This document shows positions 22,561 through 35,520 of a DNA stretch of 64,000 nucleotides, in pieces. A program made the position numbers and the translations under genes. This stretch comes from Enoplolaimus lenunculus (Eukaryota; Nematoda; Enoplea; Enoplida; Thoracostomopsidae), in the NCBI GenBank assembly GCA_030248215.1, contig JASANG010001660.1, forward strand, positions 1 through 64,000, written 5' to 3'. The notes below the pieces were generated by a model. That model saw nothing but the letters and a program-made list of their open reading frames with translations, was not told where the DNA came from and ran no database searches. Positions within the stretch are counted from its first letter, which is position 1. Every line of letters begins with the position of its first letter.

Positions 22561-25396
22561 TTTGCGGCTTGTCGAAACACGCACTTGTAACAGGTACTGG
22601 GCGAATATGCCATGTATACCACTACTTAATTGTGAATTGAGTAATCCATGGTCATAGCGTGTCGAGTTGTCATACGTTTTCAAATATTCGTTTTTATTTC
22701 AAAATTTTGGAAGTAACGTTTTTCGCTCTGCGCGTTTTCTTTAACCTTCTGCTACTGACGGCACATGTTACTTTAAGGGGCGTCCAGGTTTCTGGTGAGT
22801 CTATAAAAGAGTAGGTTCAGGTTCTAGATTGCATTTTTTGCTTAGGCTTCGGATTAGGTATATATTCAATTTGTTGATTGTATTTAGGTTATTTATATCG
22901 AAAATTTGGTAGCATTGTGGTGCAATGTTACTTCGGTCCTTTCAGCGTCGCTTCCTCTAACGTTTCACATGCTAATGTAACTTACGATTTCTAGGCTTTG
23001 CATGCCAAGTTTGAGTGAATTTTGTCTACCAAGGTGTTTGAAATGGCTTTAAGTGCAACTTGCAGTGAGCAAAGCTACGATTAATGCTCCAAGGAACAGC
23101 CAAAACTGCAGTTGTTTTCTCGGCGCAGTAAATAATAAGGTGCGGTTAGGCTCACTTTCCGGAGTGGAACCGCTGATTGGCTGTACGAATGTGCTATAGA
23201 AGTGCATACACCAAATTTATATTTTACTTGTCATTGCCTAAATCTACAAACTCATAGAAGGTACCACTTACAATAAATTCTTAAACTTTCGCGGCCACAA
23301 TACAAAAACCTGTTTTGAAAATTGTACCAAAACTGGCGTAACAAAAAATGTTGCACTTCATAAAGATGTGCCCCCGGGCAATTTTTTATAGAGAGACTTA
23401 ATGAAAAAAAGCCCTTTTCAAAGAAATTTGACCCCTGGGCAGTTTAAACTTTTTGTGACATAATGCTGCATTATGACTAGTGGCGCTGCGCTTTAAGATG
23501 TTATGACTATAGTGACGCTTTAAGATTTGTGTATTTTCATAATATCGTACTCGCCGAAAAAGTTATGTGTTTTTTAAATGGATATATAGCGTTTATTATT
23601 AACCCCTTCTCACATGAATGTTTCCTTCCTTACCAACTTTGCAACTTTTAACTGCGAAATTGTAAATTTTCACACCTTACTAGAATATTTGGTCTGAAAT
23701 TTTGCCATTACAGAGATCCATCAAATTTGGATAATCTCCATGTTCCAGCCAAATTTACTAGCTGTTGCAAAGATTTCGGCGTCTGTAGCTCAGGTACCAA
23801 CAGGTCTCATGTCAGAAATATTCAAATATATATTCGTAGTATTTTGCTAAAAATACGCTTGAAATTTTTGACACAATTCTGGTTATTTCATTTTATTTTA
23901 CAATATGGTCTCAATGCATACCTTGCGGAGCTTTAATAAAACTAAACCATTCCTGAGCGATCTAAATCCTCCTTAAAGTAGTGCTGATTATGCATAAAAA
24001 CTTTTCTTTTCCAATAAAAAATCGGTGTTTATTGTGTTTTTAAGGGCTTTGTCTTATATTCCTGCCGACTAGACCACCGAATACCGATTGCTGTGAATTT
24101 AGTTACCTGAACAAAAATTTCTAATATAGAATTTATATAATTACATAAAACTTTAATACAAATGTTCTACAAGTCACCACCTGAGGGCGCTGACAAAAAG
24201 CTGGTTACTAGAACAAAACTAATCCTCAAAAATCTAATGCCTAATTTGTTTTGCACAATTTTGTGCAAAGCACACAATTCTTTGAAATAAGCCGCAAGCG
24301 AAAACAGAGCCACCGCCTGAGGGCAGAGACAAATCTTCGGTATCCTGTGCTCATCCCAAATCTGTTACAGCAGGCGTACGCATGATATTTTGGATTTTGC
24401 AGAAGTCAACAACAGCTCATTGTTCTTAAACCGTTCGTTTTGAATGTATATGTTTACTAGAATGTTTTATGTTTTATTTTTTACGCAATAAAATTGCACT
24501 GTACAGCAAGTTGGAGTACAATCCGGACACGTAACATGTAAGCGAACATCGATCGAATTACACAGACACGTCCTATAAGTGTCAGGAGAGTAGTGAGAAT
24601 GTCATTAGAAGAGAATGACTATGTTTTTTACTCGAGCCCATATTATCAGATGTGTTGCATCTGTCGTAAAAATTGGTAGGTCTAGTAAGAGTAAAATTCG
24701 AACTAATGAACGATGACGTTCGAAGTTCAACACATGTTTCGCTTTTAAATTGTTCAACATTTTGAAGTTTGGAGGTCCACATTTGCAAAGGATTATCAGT
24801 TTGAAAATCTATCACTAAACTTGGTGTTCTGTGCTATGCACATTTGAGAATGTGAACCTTGAAGCCAGCAGGTTATTCAAAATCCTATCTGGCTGTAACG
24901 TGTTATGTATGGTATCTTGCAATTTTGGTGTAAGATTTAGCACCCTACTTCTTCCCTTGTATATGTTCCTGCTCACGTCTCATTTTAGGCCGCACCTTCA
25001 GGCTTTTGCTATGATTTAAGGCAGGGTGTTTTGTGTAAAAACTTTTACGATGTATAATATGGGTGAGCTATGCCAGAATCACGTAATGGGAGGTTTGGAA
25101 TAAAATTTCTTTTTATCATTATATTTTGGGTATTATTATAGGCCACAGAGTCGCTGACACAAAACTGGAACGAATTCCACCAGTCAATGCCGTATTGAGG
25201 CAGGCATTGGATTAGACGAAAAAAGATTCAAACCTTGGTTAAATTGCGGACAGTCTTCTCCTACCCGTATTTTGGTACGTACCTGAGAATGCAGTGTAAA
25301 AAAAGTACAACTCGGTGCCTGAAAAAAGGCCAGCACAGAACAGAAAAATTCGACAGTCTGCCGCACAATTTTATACTGTAAATAAATACTTTTTTC
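22561..25396. other. No gene seen
   Basis: AT-rich DNA. The 22790-22870 stretch (GGGGCGTCCAGG, then TTTTTTGCTTAGGCTTCGG) looks like a decayed member of the TTAGGC-cored family. A segment at 23600 (CCTTCTCACATGAATGTTTCC) resembles the tail of SINE family S1. No exon could be supported. Confidence 0.5.
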
Positions 25397-26418
25397 TCAC
25401 GAGCCAAAAACGTCGCCAAAACTCGACGTTTGCGCAATTTTAGCACGCAGTCTTTCGATTCGTTTTTGCCGGCGTGCGTTTTGTTTTCGGATTCTGTTCG
25501 CGCGGCGTTGAGCGCGTTTGGCTTCACGTTCCGCGCGTCTTTCAATCTGTCGCTCGCACCATGTTTTCTTCCGTGGTTTGTTTTTTCGATTCTTCGTCGC
25601 CAATCCAAAATTGTTGCTGCTGCTCTCTGCTTCTCCGCCAAGCATTTGAGCGTGTTTTTCATCGATATTCGGATCAACGATGTATTCTTCTAAAACACCC
25701 ATGAGCCCGGTCCATATTTCGCCATTTTCCATTACTTCCAGCGTTTCAATATCAAACTCTTCGACCAAATCTGCCTCGTCTACAATTGTATTAATATCAA
25801 TGTCTTTTTCACTGCCGCCTTTCGAATTTCCGGTACCCGTTTCCGTTTTCTCACCCGAGTTATTCTGATTATTTCCATTTTCATTATTATTAGCATTATT
25901 ATCATCATCGTCATTATCATCATCATGCTCATAATCTGACGAATAATAATCGCTGTTCCCGTTTGTCGTTTCGTACTCATAATAATCAGTATAGCCACCC
26001 CTTGGATAGTACGGGTACGGAACAGGTGGTCCACCACCTCCTTGACCAGGAAACGCACCCCTAGGCCCGAACAGACCCGACTGAAATATTAAATGCGGTG
26101 GGACGTTAACCATGTTAAACGGCGAACTTTCGGTAGCGTTTGTCTCATCTGACCATTGTAAACAAAACCTTGGTTGAGTGCCAGAAGGCAGTGGATTGTT
26201 TTGAGTTGCGCCACTGTTTAACGAATATAGTAAGTTGGCTTGGAGATGAGCCAAGTGGGTTTGTAACGTGATGAGTTGATTTAGGAGAGCAGACTGAAAT
26301 TGCAGTAAGCTTGGCCGTCCCGGAGAGGTCGAGTATTTTTCATAAAGCGCAGTGAAATTTTGATTTGCAGGCATTTGAAATAGTTGACTCGCAATGACCG
26401 GGTTTTGTTCTGATGAGC
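25397..26418 (-). CDS. Hypothetical acidic, Asp/Asn-rich protein with basic C-terminus (last exon)
   Basis: On the minus strand the acceptor CTAATTTCAG (26419-26428) is followed by an exon open to TGA at 25397, about 340 codons. Without upstream exons, the first ATG would give residues starting MPANQNFTALYEKY. Layout from the N-terminus: a Gln/Leu-rich helical stretch (LLNQLITLQTHLAHLQANLL), a Pro/Gly/Tyr-rich linker (PYPYYPRGGY), an acidic Asp/Asn low-complexity block of about 40 residues, a conserved-looking acidic segment (DEADLVEEFDIETLEVMENG), and a strongly basic Arg/Lys helix near the end (RQIERRAEREAKRAQRRANR). Coding bias and absence of stops over 1 kb support a real exon. No family was recognised. 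Acidic plus basic low-complexity blocks are common in nuclear or RNA-associated proteins, but that is only a guess. Confidence 0.7.
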
Positions 26419-26428
26419 CTGAAATTAG

Positions 26429-27741
26429 TTGCGACGTTTTCAAATGTGTATAACACCAGTCATCAGCTCAGTGAGCAACTTTTTTAAATAACCGAACAAT
26501 AGCGGTTTCGAATTTCAAAACCAGAACTATATATATCGTAAATGTATTAAATACAATTCAAGTCTGTGTAGCTATCGCCAGTTCGTAATAGGTTTTTAAA
26601 TAAGCGAACTATTAATTGATCTTTCAAATCTGATAAAAACACGATAAGTAAAACGTCAAAAGCATGTTAAACTTTCAAGCCTCACCTTTTATTGATTTTA
26701 AAGCTTCATGATCTTTTACATTCTCGAAATGCCGTTTGCCTATGTGTTGTAATCTCCGCTACCCTCTAATATATTTTCGACAGTATTAAACAATGGTTGC
26801 TTGCTATGGAAATGTTCCCGCTATACAAACTTATTGCTTGCAGGGCTGATGTCAGTTATTTATTACATATAACCTTACTTGTTGGAGAACTCTGTGAAAT
26901 TGAATCTGATCTGACCATGTGAACCTAAAAACAGCTAACAAAAAATTACCTAATTCCGGTGATAAAGAAAAATACAAAAGCGGTAGTTGGTTTTTTAAGA
27001 ATTGGAGCCTTCGCTTTTAGCCTAATAATTGTAGCCTTTTCAGTTAAACGAGCGCTATTCTGACAAAGTTTGAGTTATCGCACTGCGCCGTGCTGCAAAC
27101 CACTGAACGCTGAACATTGTCACAAAAAGTATTAGAATGTGCTTATGCTACAGTGCTTAATCTTCTTTTATGTATCAAAATAAGTAGTGTGAAAAGTTCA
27201 TCACAGCCACCTACAGATAGTGATAAACCACGTAGCCAGTCTTATATGTCTCGAGATAGTTGAATGACGCAGTTATTCGGTTAAATGTATAATTATTGCA
27301 ACATTAGAACATCAAAAACACATTTGTAATACTTTTAGAAATTCATATTCACACAAATTGCGAAGTTCAAATGAACCAAGACGTATTTTATTTAATCATT
27401 TTTAAGAGTATTCATGACCACTTAAATGAAAAATGGCTACTCGAAGTTGGGAACTTCGTAATCTCTGCGCCGGATGAAGCTTTCAACATAAATATATTTG
27501 TGTGCCGTTCAAAGCACACAATTATATTTTGATTTTGTACTATACAAGCTGATACACGACACAATTTTAGGGTACGTAGAGTGGTTAAAAAATTTCGCAA
27601 GTCCGCACCAATCCGCAGGGAACATGCGTTCCGTATCACCGCTCTGCGCCACTCGAACCAGGTGAAATTAAGCGACACTGATAATAACAAATATTTCTAT
27701 TCCTCCAAATTAAAGTAGCTGATGGGAGCACGGAATTGTAT
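26429..27741. other. No exon supported; possible upstream intron of the acidic-protein gene
   Basis: The splice acceptor at 26419-26428 implies that upstream exons lie to the right on the minus strand, but none could be identified. No repeat family was recognised. Confidence 0.4.
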
Positions 27742-27915
27742 TGATCCAGTGCAGCCGCATGCAGGGTGCAACCGGAGGTGTATTGATCCAGTGCAGCCGC
27801 ATGCAGGGTGCAACCGGAGGTGAAAAATTACGAAGCCGGAGCCGGAGGTCAACCAAAACTTGCCGGAGCCGAGCCGGAGGAGAGGCGAAATTAGGAAGTA
27901 AAAATAATGGTCGCG
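27742..27915. mobile_element. hAT-like MITE fragment with duplicated left end
   Basis: The GGAGG-subfamily start CAGGGTGCAACCGGAGGTG occurs twice, at 27762 and 27804, because a 42-bp block made of host flank (TTGATCCAGTGCAGCCGCAT) plus the first bases of the element is tandemly duplicated. The element then runs through GGAGCCGGAGGTCAACC and GGCGAAATTAGGAAG and stops near 27910, so only its left third is present. Confidence 0.8.
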
Positions 27916-30900
27916 GCCTCATTAGCCTCTATTATATCCGCACTTAGGATGCCCACATCCAGTACCTATATGGTCTGACCGAATCACATCCCAGTAGAAA
28001 CTAGTAAGCTACTAACTCATTTTTTGTACTGAATTTGCGGGAATGTATAAAATTTCTAAAGTTATACTAAGCATTGTTTGCTAGGTCCGAAACGAAACGC
28101 TTTACTAATCTAAGTAGCTAAATCCTGGGACGTATATAAGTGGAGAAATAAATGGTGTATGTCTATCTCGAAATTTGTGGAAAAAAGAAGAAACAGTTAT
28201 ATCACGGCTATGTTTCTTGTTCAAAACGTACCATATTCGCGATTCCAAATAACAGGAGTACACGAAGGACCGCCTTTACAATACGAAATTTCATTCTTGA
28301 ATGTTTTCGAATATGCCTCCCATAGCAAATATTACTCATTTCGCCAGTAATATAGTTGATATATTAAAAGGAGAGGATTTTGAAATGTCAGCATGTGCCA
28401 AAGTCGCATTCCCTGATGTATTGTTCGCTTTTGTTCGTCGGAACAGGTGAGAAGGCAGCTGTTACACTGCGAATATAGGCCGTTATAGTAAAAGACGCTT
28501 TTATAAATGTTAATTGGTTATAGAATTGCTGCAATAGTTTTATAGGTCCAACTGGCTGGCAGATCGAAAACACGGTTAGCTTTTCGGTCGCTCCGCTCGC
28601 TATCTTTTTCACTATTTTATATCGCCTGGACCGCCATCAGAAAATCCTGGATCCGCCACTGGTCCATATCTAAACGTGTTTGCAAGGAGGAGTGTAGAGG
28701 AAATACCTATGTCGAATCTCGAAATTTCTATTAAAGGACCAAAAAACCACTTTTGACTGGCTTTATAGCAACATTTGGCCAGAAAATTATTACATATCGA
28801 TTATTCTTTCCCCGAACTGAAATAAGACTAATACATGTGATCCCCGCAACCGTCCGCCGAATGAAATGAGCTAAAAATCGTACATAAAACTTTTTCGGCT
28901 CATGATGTACCTTCTTTTAGCGTATAATAGCAATAGGGAATCTTGCCTAAAATCCAGAACAGTTTTAGCGTTTGGAAAAAAGTCTATTCCATATACAGAG
29001 ATTCCTCTTGCATAAAAGTGCTAAAATGCGTTTACTAAAATAGCATCTTGCAACACCAACGATTCATTCTAGAGTTTCTCCCCGTAGTACAAAAATTGCT
29101 TTAAACGATGCTATTTGACAGTTACGGAATATGTCGCGGGTGGTCAAGAAACGTTTATGTTTCGGATGTAAAGGCCAATACCAGTAGTATGCTTGGCATT
29201 ACAGGAAGATATCAATTGTCGGCTAGGAAATGAGAGGTTTCCAGTTGATTTTACAAGTTGAGTATAAAACTGATCAATAAGGACAGAGCTGTTTCTTAGG
29301 TCGCTGAGTGTCTTTCATTAGTTTCTCACCTGCTACGGGCACGAACAAGATAAGTAAAATTGGTGCATAAACCAATTACTATAAAAACAACCGGCCTAAC
29401 ATTAATTCAGATAGGCATTCATGTTTTTTAAGATTCATACAAAGTTCAGTAAGAATCAGGTCCAATATGTCCACGAAGTCCTCTTCGACATTTTTTGACA
29501 AAGGTATGCAACCACTTGGGTTAGAATCCTAAACGCCTTTACCATTTTGTCCAACAATTCCAGGTCACATTTTCAAACGGTAACACAAGAAGAATTTCCT
29601 TTTATTGAAATTTTGCAATACCGTAAGTCCCATTTCGAAAGTCTCAGCTACGCCTTTATGACACTGCCGTGCGCAAAATTTGAAACTCCCAACAGACTCA
29701 TTTTGTATATAACAGCACATTTTTAATTTATGCAGAACGCAGACAATTGTAATATATACTTCCAAAAAAACTACTATACGTCCAACAACTATTACATAAC
29801 GGAAACATCTCTAAATCTCCAAAACCGGATTCTGACAAAAAACTAAACCTGGTCTGCAGTTCTACTTAGAATTTGTTTAACGAGTTCAAATTTCATTATT
29901 CCTAACCCTCTTCTCCGGTCCAAAAATTATTATACTATACAAAATATCTCACAATTTACAAACAATTTTTGTACAAAAATTTCACTATGAATTCGAACTA
30001 AAAATTCAAAACTAAAACGCTCCGTCCTATGTTGTTTTAGACGCGGGATATATATGAAACTGTATTTAGAACTATCTATGACACATTGATAGTTATTATT
30101 TTTCATGGAAGCTTAATAGTATTGGTGTATTGTAAACTACACGAGACAGATGTGTATGCTGCAAGCGGATATGGGAAACGCATCCTTTAAATTCTGGAAG
30201 AGCGACAAAAATACTTTTAACATGTTTCAGAATCAAGTTCCGGATTCTGGTGTTCAAAAGTTGTTGCCACTCTCATTTTTATAAACTTATCGAAGTAAAA
30301 TTGTATCTTCTCCTCCTACAAGCGGAGGCGTTGCCAGAAGGAGAGGCCAGGGCCGCGCCTAGTGTTACCAGCCCTCCCTCAAACCGAAGTACAAGATTAC
30401 AGTTCTTCCGAATCAATGTGTTTTGCTAGGTTGGTCGACCGCCTCCTTGTTGGCTTCCAGCCTGAAGTGAGTTTTTCTGTTCTGTTTAAAAACCGTTTAA
30501 GTTTTTATGCACAGGACAGAGTGAGTGACCCGCACCCAATCACAGTTTGTTTTATGTGTTCAGTGAATCGCGGGTTATATAAAAAGGTACAATAAAGAAG
30601 AAAGCTTTACGATCGAAACAGTCAAGAACCTATACCACGCATTTTAGGATTTAGTTTCAGATCAAAATTTTGGTGTGCTTGGTTTCGGCGCGTAATCCGA
30701 TTCCCAGAACTGCCCTTTTATATATTAGCGAACGAGAAGCCAGGCGCATTTTTATATTCAAAATTCCCGAAAAACGTCTATTTTTTAATTCAGTAAAGTT
30801 TTTAAATTGATCTTGTGTTCCATACACCGAACCCTAATTTCACGAGCGTAGCGAGCGAGAGCCCAAACGCTGTCATAGTATAAATTTTATACAAATTTTA

Positions 30901-31240
30901 TATTTTAACAATATGTGGGGAGCGGTACACCTGTCGTGCCCCATTTGTTCCGCCCCTGCGGATGTGTATGCTCATTGTAAAACACACTATACAGATTCCG
31001 ACATATATACACACTAAAGATACTGACTCAAACTGAACATATTTTAACGGTGCTTTGTCTGTATCAATCAGGGTGTAATCGAAGAGGGAAAATACCAGAT
31101 TCGGAGGTCGACAAAACTTTCATACAGGGTAGTATCCTTACAATATATAGCATTTCCGAAGTACGTTCTAAAAATTTTGACTCACCTAACTTTAGTAACG
31201 GTAATTTCGTATCAATATACTATCTTTATTTTATCTATTT
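27916..31240. other. Gene-free AT-rich stretch with a few decayed repeat ends
   Basis: No supported exon. GGATCCGCCACTGG near 28650 resembles an end of dispersed family R1. CAGGGTGTAATCGAAG at about 31069 may be a decayed hAT-like left end. Confidence 0.5.
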
Positions 31241-31244
31241 TTTT

Positions 31245-31375
31245 ATTTCTTTTTCTAGTTATAATATATTTATTTTGGGTATTTAAGTTTTTTACTTCTT
31301 TTTCTAGTTATAATATATTTATTTGGGTATTTAAGTTTTTTTACTTCTTTTTCTAGTTATAATATATTTAGCTTA
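31245..31375. repeat. Tandem triplication, about 48-50 bp unit
   Basis: The segment TTCTTTTTCTAGTTATAATA followed by TATTTATTTTGGGTATTTAAG occurs two and a half times head to tail with almost no divergence. Confidence 0.88.
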
Positions 31376-31979
31376 GACAAAGCCAGACGGGTTTATGTAA
31401 AATCAAAAACATGCTTTGGTTGTCCAAAGGTTACAATGTTTACTGGACTGCACGCAAAGAGGCACCGGGGGCTCATCCCAGAACAAAACTTTCTTCCCTG
31501 CAACCACTAGCAGCTTACCATAAGTCTGACTCTTGTAAAATCAAGAATATGACCCTCTAAAAATTGTTTTACCTAACATTGGCACCTATAAAGTTAGTAC
31601 TGGACATGAATATTTTGTCCAAACCTTTAGTTGTCAAAAAATACGGAGCTAAATATCTCAAAATAACGTCTTCCTTCAACTAGTTTTTGCCTTAGCAGCA
31701 TTCGCTTTGTTTCACAAGAACAGGTCGATGAAGACTCTTCAACCTAAAAGTCAAATATAAATGCACAATCGTGTTTCGCGTTTTATAGGATGTCATTTTA
31801 TGTGAAAGGATGCGGCAGCGGGCTGCTGTAAATATTTATGTTTTACTCTAAATTCCATTTCATTGATGAAGCCATCGTAAAATGAAGTGAAATATAGCAG
31901 AACGCACCGTGTGCTGGATATATACATTTGGCCAATTTGTCACTAAAACCTTTCACATAGGGAAAAGATATATATTAAC
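31376..31979. other. No feature seen
   Basis: AT-rich sequence with no exon or repeat recognised. Confidence 0.5.
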
Positions 31980-32785
31980 TTATATATCCACTCTCGGTTT
32001 TAAGGAAGAAGATATATATTAACTATATCCACTCTCGGTTTTAAGGAAGAAGATATATATTAACTATATCCACTCTCGGTTTTAAGGAAGAAGATATATA
32101 TTAACTATATCCACTCTCGGTTTTAAGGAAGAAGATATATATTAACTATATCCACTCTCGGTTTTAAGGAAGAACATATATATTAACTATATCCACTCTC
32201 GGTTTTAAGGAAGAACATATATATTAACTATATCCACTCTCGGTTTTAAGGAAGAAGATATATATTAACTATATCCACTCTCGGTTTTAAGGAAGAAGAT
32301 ATATATTAACTATATCCACTCTCGGTTTTAAGGAAGAAGATATATATTAACTATATCCACTCTCGGTTTTAAGGAAGAAGATATATATTAACTATATCCA
32401 CTCTCGGTTTTAAGGAAGAAGATATATATTAACTATATCCACTCTCGGTTTTAAGGAAGAAGATATATATTAACTATATCCACTCTCGGTTTTAAGGAAG
32501 AACATATATATTAACTATATCCACTCTCGGTTTTAAGGAAGAACATATATATTAACTATATCCACTCTCGGTTTTAAGGAAGAAGATATATATTAACTAT
32601 ATCCACTCTCGGTTTTAAGGAAGAACATATATATTAACTATATCCACTCTCGGTTTTAAGGAAGAACATATATATTAACTATATCCACTCTCGGTTTTAA
32701 GGAAGAACATATATATTAACTATATCCACTCTCGGTTTTAAGGAAGAAGATATATATTAACTATATCCACTCTCGGTTTTAAGAG
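31980..32785. repeat. Minisatellite, 41-bp unit, 20 copies, highly homogeneous
   Basis: ACTCTCGGTT recurs at exact 41-base steps from 31990 to 32769, i.e. 20 units. The unit is ATATATATTAACTATATCC then ACTCTCGGTTTTAAGGAAGAAG. Apart from the first unit, the main difference is one G/C position (GAAGAAGATA or GAAGAACATA), and the two variants occur in blocks. Such uniformity implies recent amplification by unequal exchange or replication slippage, and there are no unique spacers. It lies in a gene-free region. Confidence 0.97.
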
Positions 32786-33284
32786 TCAAAACATATTTCC
32801 GATACACATGGTAATAACAATACACATGGTAACAACGATGTATAACATGGGCCGGGTATTGGTACATATTGTAACAACTGCATAAACTTTAATTTGACAG
32901 CTGTATTGAATGCTTAAAAATTTCCTCTTCTGCCCTGTAAAAGCAAGCTGCAAATGTACCTATACTAAACAAAGCTAAGCGCTTCAATTTTAGACTTGTT
33001 AACTTTAAAACTTTTGGTATGACAAACATAATTTATATAGGTAACCTGGCAACTCTACAAATGCTAACAATGACATAAAAAGTATATGTATTTACAATTT
33101 AGAGACATATATACGTATGCACGGCAGGGATGTCGGAATGTGGGGGTAACTGGGGTTTGCCCGAAAAGCCCTGATAGTGACCGTAGTGATAAGTGAAGCG
33201 GACGTGTCGCCAAGTCGAGTCTTAAACTTATTAATAAATATCAAACACGGCAAAAATTTACTTCTTCGATGTAAAAGTAACTAA

Positions 33285-33440
33285 ATTTAGTTTCCCGTCA
33301 AAAAATTTTTTTCAAAAAATACAATTTTTTCCTCAGAATTTTTTGGTGATATAATGATAAGTTCCTTACCTTACAATTTTTGCGTTTCATAACATTTTCC
33401 AGCCCTGCCCCTCGTCCGAAATTTTCGGATCCGCCTTGAG
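33285..33440 (-). repeat. Dispersed repeat family R1, copy 3 (partial)
   Basis: Read on the minus strand it begins GGCGGATCCGAAAATTTCGG and continues AAATGTTATGAAACGCAAAA, matching AAATGTTGTGAAACGCAATT at 57291. It shares TTTGCGTTTCATAACATTT and TTTTTTGGTGATA with the copy at 35190-35490. Confidence 0.7.
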
Positions 33441-33775
33441 TTCAAGACCACACAATTTTCAGAGTTAGCACCTTAAACCACACCATCAAAAACATTAATT
33501 GTTTTTTCAGGACAGCCAGCAACAACGGGAAAGGAAACGCTGATTGTGGAATTCAAAATTGAACCATAACATTTTAATAACATTTTGCCCTACATTAAAT
33601 GCTCGAGCTTAGATAAAAACTTGGGTAAGCGCGTTCCTGAAGTCCCTGATCCCAAGCGTAAACCTGTTGGCGCAAGATTTCAAGAGTAAAAACAATTATT
33701 ATTGCAATAATGCTTTATTTTGAGCTGTTATGAATAGCAATTCGGTATGCATGACATAAACATACACTTTTTAAT

Positions 33776-33966
33776 TGGCCCGTGTATAGAACAGGGCCGG
33801 ATCGTTTTCCGGAGGGTCTATAACAGAGTCAGTTTAAGCTTTAGACTAATTTTTTGCTTAGGTTTAGGCTAAGGCTTAAGCTTAGGAATAGGCTCATCCG
33901 TGCGCTTAGGCTTAGGCTTTGGCTTAGGAATATACCACTGTTCCGACCCTGTTCTATACATGGGTC
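33776..33966 (+). mobile_element. Inverted-repeat MITE with TTAGGC-type core, copy 1
   Basis: The left end GGCCCGTGTATAGAACAGGG and right end CCCTGTTCTATACATGGG are inverted repeats of about 18-22 bp. The core holds GCTTAGGCTTAGGCTTTGGC and CTTAGGAATA, i.e. runs of the hexamer TTAGGC. Related copies lie at 42078-42340, 51500-51668 and 60250-60400, sharing AAGCTTTAGACTAATTTTTTGCTT and GGAATATRCTCAT (minor variation). Confidence 0.78.
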
Positions 33967-34079
33967 TTTTAATTTATTTTACATGTGTCAAATATATCTA
34001 AGTTACTTTCACATGTACGAATAGAAAACTAGTTGTCTTTTATTCAAAATTTAAAGATATTAACTGAGAATTTTTCCAT

Positions 34080-34272
34080 TAACCCTTTATCACATAAATA
34101 TTTTCAAATGAGATGCAGTTTGAAGGTAAGATTCGATCACCAGTCTCTCGGGTGGGAGGTGTTTACAATGACCACTCAGCTATTGGAGCTGGACGCTCGA
34201 GCCCGAGGAGGCTCTCACGTCTTGTAGAGATTTTGCACTGCGCATATATGTTATAATTGCTAAACACTGCTC
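34080..34272 (-). mobile_element. tRNA-derived SINE, family S1, copy 2
   Basis: Minus-strand A box TAGCTGAGTGG and B box TGATCGAATC, with spacing and flanks matching 5380-5577 (GACGCTCGAGCCCGAGG and CTCACGTCTTGTRG shared on the plus strand). The tail near 34080 (TAACCCTTTATCACATAAA) matches the other copy. Confidence 0.72.
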
Positions 34273-35189
34273 ATAGTGTCGGTGTTGCTCAGACACTAAT
34301 TGTATTTAGTTGGTCATAGTATACTCGATGAGTTAAAGTTTTAATTTTCTGATTTTATGCATGTAAAAAAGTTGCTCCGTTTATACTCTTAAAAGGATAT
34401 ATAAATAATCGAATTTCGAAGATATTTGGGGTTGAGCTCAGGCTGCTCTCCCCATTTTAAGTTTATGTCTAGGACGAATCTTAGGTGGTAAGATTAGGGT
34501 ATTGGGACATTGGGTTGAGCTTTAGCTCCAAATTTTGGAGTTGGTCTATGGCAAATCTCTATGCTTTATTTCTGATGCATTTATCTTAAAGTTCAAAAAT
34601 ATTTCTCTTATATTTCAGAAATACTTTCTTAATCATTCATAAAACAAAGTCTTAAATGTAAGACATTTAAGTGTAAAAATTTTACACCGATATTTAAAAA
34701 TTTAAGAGTAAGTCTTGAATTCAATACATATATGTCTGGACTTTGTATCAAGACATAATTGTCTTAAATTTCAGAATATATTTCTTGAATACAACACATC
34801 TTATTTTGCGTGTAGCTCTAAATGCAAGCACTGTGCTTCATCGAACTCAAATGTCGTGCAGTGATTGCGAGCAACAAGCAAATGATCTGAGGTCAATCAT
34901 TCTCTGTATTGAAGCAGAATTTTGAATGAGACGAGTTGTCGAAATAAATTTCGTGCGCAAAGAATCAAACGCGTAACGGTGCACATTAAACCAAAGATTG
35001 CGCTATACTTTTTGTTGATGCTTTGTGCTTCGCGACATGTATAGCGCTATGTTGACCCCTACCATTATAAAATCTTTTTCGTTACCTAAGCCGTGAATAG
35101 AGTTTGCTCAAAAATGGTTCGATTTTGAAAATTATTACATATGACCGCCGCAACGGCGAATAGCCTATCCACAGAGGGGCGTAGCCCGC
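34273..35189. other. No gene seen
   Basis: AT-rich sequence. A small GC-flanked segment at 34990-35050 (TTGCGCTATAC with inverted GTATAGCGC) is related to the patch at 22103-22245. Confidence 0.5.
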
Positions 35190-35490
35190 GTCAGATTTTT
35201 TTGATGATAAAAGGATAAGCTCCCTACCTTACAATTTTCCCCTCAAAAATTTTCTTGCAAAAAACCCAATTTTTACGTCCAGAAATTTTTTGTGATAAAA
35301 CCTTACAATTTTTCCCATAAATTTTTTTGGTAATAAAATGATAAGGCCCCCTCCTACCTTATAATTTTTTCCTAAAAAATTTTTTGGTGATAAAATGATA
35401 AGGTCCCTGCTTTACAATTTTTGCGTTTCATAACATTTGCCAGCCCGCTCTCGTCAGAAATTTTGGAATCCGTCTCTGATTACGGCTCTG
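35190..35490 (-). repeat. Dispersed repeat family R1, copy 4, with internal tandem duplication
   Basis: GATAAAATGATAAGG, then TACCTTACAATTTTT, then AAAAATTTTTTGGT recur three times within this copy. The terminal part (TTTGCGTTTCATAACATTTG) matches 33385-33405 and, inverted, 57291. Confidence 0.7.
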
Positions 35491-35520
35491 CATTACACTT
35501 GAAATGTACCGCCGGCTTGT

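Noticed and set aside
31980-32785. Evenly spaced repeats resembling a CRISPR array
   Set aside because: Units are contiguous with no unique spacers, and the host is an animal genome with no cas genes.
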